Shown here in pieces: positions 5,494 to 7,299 of a stretch of 7,299 nucleotides of DNA. Each line of letters begins with the position of its first letter. Within the stretch, counting starts at the first letter, position 1. The translations under genes were made by a program, and so were the position numbers. Under the pieces are notes generated by a model. The model saw only the letters and a list, made by a program, of their open reading frames with translations, did not search any database and was not told the DNA's origin. The DNA is taken from positions 1 to 7,299 of the forward strand of contig WTIQ01000456.1 of assembly GCA_011525185.1 (NCBI GenBank), read 5' to 3'. The stretch is from Paracoccaceae bacterium. GTDB taxonomy: Bacteria; Pseudomonadota; Alphaproteobacteria; Rhodobacterales; Rhodobacteraceae.

Positions 5494-6762
5494 TTAAATA
5501 AACAAGCGCGGGTCGCTGAGATAGCCTGTGATTGCAGAAGCTGCTACGGTTGCAGGAGAGGCGAGCCACACTTGTGACCCAGGATCTCCCATGCGACCTT
5601 TGAAATTTCGTGCCGTTGAAGAGATGCAAATATCATCAGCCCCTAAACGATCCGCACCATAGCCTGCACACATACCACAAGCTGCAGGCAGGAAACGCGC
5701 TCCAGCATCCTCAAAAATCTCTAAAATCCCCTCTTCTGTCGCAGCCTCTTGATCCCTTTTTGAAGCTGGAGCAACCAAGAGCTGCATGGACCCAGCTATT
5801 TTACGCCCACTGAGGATCTGGGCCGCCGCGCGCAAATCGTCTAATTTTGCCCCCGTACAAGCACCAATATAAGCAACATTAAACATCTGCTTTTCATGCT
5901 CTGTAAGAGGTGCAGAATTTGCAGGAGAGTGCGGCGCTGCAACCTGTGGCTTGAGCGCGTCCAAATCTATCTGGTAACTTGGACCAGAATGGCTTGCCTC
6001 ATCACTTGCTAAGGCCGAAATGTCAATCGCAGGTGTACACTCTGGTGCAAACTGGGACAACCACTCCAATGTCACAGCATCGGGTGCAATAATGCCTGCC
6101 TGTGCCCCAAGCTCCGCCGACATATTACAGAGGGTCATACGCTCTTGCATTGATATGCTTTGCACGCCTGCACCAAGATATTCCAACGCCTGATACTCTG
6201 CCATGTCCATACCATGCTCGCCGCATAGAGCGAGAATGATGTCTTTGGCATAGACGCGCTCTTGCAGCTTGCCCCGCAACTCAACGGCCCGTGTTTGTGG
6301 CACTTTGAGCCATATTTCACCCGTTGCGGCCACACCCGCCATATCGGTGGCCCCGATTCCAAAGGAATAGCATCCAAATGCCCCAGCTGTTGTCGAGTGA
6401 CTATCACCGCCCACGATAAACATACCGGGACGCACCAGACCTTTCTGAGGGAGAACCACATGGCAAATGCCTGCCTCTGGATAAAAATATCTGATCTTAT
6501 GCTGTTTTGCAAAATCAGAGGTGATTTTTTGGATCACTTTACTCGCGTCGTCTTTGGCAGGCACAAAGTGGTCCGTGATGATCACGAGCTTATCAGGATC
6601 AAACAGTCCGCGCTTCAGTTCGGCCAATTTCGGCCCCAAACGACGCGGCCCTGAACTGTCATGAACCATTGCAAGATCAACCTGGCAGGTGATGTACGCA
6701 CCGACAGACACTTGAGGCTTGCCTGCGGCCCGCGCAAGGATCTTGTCCACGATACTCGGCAT
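5494..6762 (-). CDS. Aconitase/isopropylmalate dehydratase-type large subunit (LeuC-like, DmdA-like)
   Basis: A 422-residue catalytic subunit of a cytoplasmic [4Fe-4S] hydro-lyase, the usual length for the two-subunit LeuC/homoaconitase/dimethylmaleate hydratase type. The three cluster ligands are visible as Cys302 (YIGACTGAKLDDL) and Cys362/Cys365 (ACGMCAG). GGDSHSTTAGAFG (118-130) is the active-site signature, and NFKGRMG (386-392) and SPATVAASAITG (402-413) complete the fold. It would add water to, or remove it from, a substituted maleate/malate together with the LeuD-like subunit. The ATG at 6762 gives a canonical N-terminus (SIVDKILARAAG). The ribosome binding site is weak (AGTGAG, about 9 bases away), and an upstream ATG meets a stop after two codons. 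It is the first gene of the minus-strand cluster. A leucine-pathway role cannot be excluded from sequence, but the neighbours argue for catabolism. Confidence 0.92.
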   Translation of the reverse strand: MPSIVDKILARAAGKPQVSVGAYITCQVDLAMVHDSSGPRRLGPKLAELKRGLFDPDKLVIITDHFVPAKDDASKVIQKITSDFAKQHKIRYFYPEAGICHVVLPQKGLVRPGMFIVGGDSHSTTAGAFGCYSFGIGATDMAGVAATGEIWLKVPQTRAVELRGKLQERVYAKDIILALCGEHGMDMAEYQALEYLGAGVQSISMQERMTLCNMSAELGAQAGIIAPDAVTLEWLSQFAPECTPAIDISALASDEASHSGPSYQIDLDALKPQVAAPHSPANSAPLTEHEKQMFNVAYIGACTGAKLDDLRAAAQILSGRKIAGSMQLLVAPASKRDQEAATEEGILEIFEDAGARFLPAACGMCAGYGADRLGADDICISSTARNFKGRMGDPGSQVWLASPATVAASAITGYLSDPRLFI

Positions 6763-6799
6763 TTTAATGAGCTCACTTTTGCATGTGTTGCTTTTTTAA

Positions 6800-6827
6800 A
6801 GTTTAAGCGTTTAAGTCAAATTGACAA
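6800..6827 (-). promoter_or_regulatory. Candidate promoter for the large-subunit gene
   Basis: On the minus strand, TTGTCA (6827-6822), 16 bases, then TAAACT (6805-6800): five of six and four of six consensus matches. Transcription would begin near 6793, about 30 bases before the ATG. Called by eye only. The -35 box lies within the palindrome at 6815-6825. Confidence 0.4.
6815..6825. promoter_or_regulatory. Perfect 11-base palindrome GTCAA-A-TTGAC, putative operator
   Basis: A perfect inverted repeat with one central base, over the -35 box of the candidate leftward promoter and about 30 bases before the rightward start codon. A near-identical copy lies at 5428-5438. Such short palindromes are typical of GntR- or MarR-type dimer sites, but the regulator family cannot be told from here. 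Confidence 0.45.
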
Positions 6828-6841
6828 GAACTCCAGTTCGT

Positions 6842-6846
6842 AGGGA
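6842..6846 (+). promoter_or_regulatory. Ribosome binding site of the tautomerase-fusion gene
   Basis: AGGGA, 7 bases before GTG 6854. It decides the start: the nearby ATG at 6850 is followed at once by TAG, so GTG is the only usable codon, and it places Pro as the next residue. Confidence 0.65.
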
Positions 6847-6853
6847 TTATGTA

Positions 6854-7299
6854 GTGCCAATCATCCAAATATCACTCCTCAAAGGCTATGCACCCGATAT
6901 TCGACATCGCTTGGCCACAAAAGTCACTGATCTGATTGTGCAAATGTTGGGCGCGGTGCCAGAGGGTACGACAGTCGCAATCCCTGAGCTTGACCGCAGC
7001 AGTTACATGCGAGGAAGGGAACTCAAAACGCCAATTGCCCCACCCCCTGAAGCAACAGAGGTGGTTAAAGCCTATCTTGCTGCCATGGAGGCGCGAGATT
7101 TAACAACCGCCAAAAGCTATCTGGCAGAGGATTTCTGGATGGAATTTCCGGGAGGTATTCGCATGCACACTTTGGAAGAGTTGGTGACATGGGCCAAACC
7201 GCGCTACCAGAGCGTAACAAAAACCTATGACGGGTTTAGTGAAGCCTATGAGCTAGAAGAAACGGATGTGTTTTGTCATGGCCGTTTGCAAGGCACGTG
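6854..7299 (+). CDS. 4-oxalocrotonate tautomerase-like domain fused to a SnoaL/NTF2-like domain (3' end outside window)
   Basis: Open from GTG 6854 to the window edge (148 codons). After Met removal the N-terminus is PIIQISLLKGY, the tautomerase signature with catalytic Pro1. It aligns without gaps to 4-oxalocrotonate tautomerase through residue 56 (VTDLIVQMLGAVPEGTTV, then RGREL). The Arg11 and Arg39 equivalents are Tyr and Thr, and Phe50 is Tyr, so substrate handling must differ from the classical enzyme. After a proline-rich linker (59-64), a SnoaL/NTF2-like domain begins with EVVKAYLAAMEARDL and continues through AEDFWMEFPGG. SnoaL folds form small-molecule pockets with cyclase, isomerase or binding roles. 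The gene diverges from the hydratase-lyase-hyuBA cluster and shares its control region, so a role in the same pathway, such as isomerising an intermediate, is plausible but unproven. Confidence 0.82.
   Translation, partial: MPIIQISLLKGYAPDIRHRLATKVTDLIVQMLGAVPEGTTVAIPELDRSSYMRGRELKTPIAPPPEATEVVKAYLAAMEARDLTTAKSYLAEDFWMEFPGGIRMHTLEELVTWAKPRYQSVTKTYDGFSEAYELEETDVFCHGRLQGT

Larger units (their letters stand above)
6763..6853. promoter_or_regulatory. Divergent intergenic region with regulatory signals
   Basis: Only 91 bases separate the two divergent start codons. The region is A+T rich. It holds a palindrome at 6815-6825, a tandem GTTTAAG direct repeat at 6801-6807 and 6809-6815 (8-base period), a candidate leftward promoter, and the ribosome binding site of the rightward gene. 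A shared control region for both transcripts is likely. Confidence 0.6.

Noticed and set aside
3933..6762. Methylcitrate cycle (PrpB plus a dehydratase) or leucine biosynthesis (LeuCD)
   Set aside because: There is no citrate synthase, PrpD/AcnD or LeuB/LeuA gene in view, the lyase motifs are not PrpB-like, and coupling to hyuBA would be unexpected.
6821..6826. Plus-strand TTGACA as the -35 box of the tautomerase-fusion gene
   Set aside because: A -10 box at the right distance would fall in the ribosome binding site and put the transcript start at or past the start codon. The TTGAC is better explained as one arm of the palindrome.

Overview
The window is a compact catabolic gene cluster from a bacterium. 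Codon use, mid-range base composition (close to half G+C by eye) and the gene families fit a proteobacterium, most likely an alphaproteobacterium. That placement is an inference with no marker gene behind it. There are no rRNA, tRNA, CRISPR or insertion sequences, and coding density is very high.

Layout. Six genes run on the minus strand, from right to left: a LeuC/aconitase-type hydro-lyase large subunit (6762-5494); a 176-base gap with a candidate internal promoter; the matching LeuD-type small subunit (5317-4817); a PEP mutase/isocitrate lyase superfamily C-C lyase (4820-3933); HyuB (3936-2155); HyuA (2158-87, broken by a one-base frameshift near 787-796); and the first 25 codons of an isochorismatase-family amidohydrolase (77-1, running off the window). 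The four genes from LeuD to HyuA are joined by three successive ATGA stop/start overlaps, so they are almost certainly one translationally coupled unit. A seventh gene starts divergently at GTG 6854 and runs off the right edge. It encodes a 4-oxalocrotonate-tautomerase-like domain fused to a SnoaL/NTF2-like domain. It is easily missed because of its GTG start and missing 3' end.

How the genes may work together. The hydratase pair plus lyase resembles the dimethylmaleate hydratase (DmdAB) and 2,3-dimethylmalate lyase pair from anaerobic nicotinate degradation. Beside it sit an ATP-dependent cyclic-amide hydrolase (HyuAB) and an isochorismatase-fold amidase, the fold that includes maleamate amidohydrolase and N-carbamoylsarcosine amidohydrolase. 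One linear route would use every enzyme: substituted cyclic imide (maleimide type) -> half-amide (HyuAB) -> dialkylmaleate plus ammonia (amidase) -> dialkylmalate (LeuCD-like) -> 2-oxoacid plus short-chain acid (lyase). This is an inference from family membership and gene order. The substrate is unknown.

Regulation. A near-identical 11-base palindrome (GTCAAATTGAC; 10 of 11 positions match in the second copy) lies in the divergent intergenic region, over the candidate promoter of the large-subunit gene. It also lies in the gap before the small-subunit gene, over a second candidate promoter. This suggests one regulator acting on both transcription starts.
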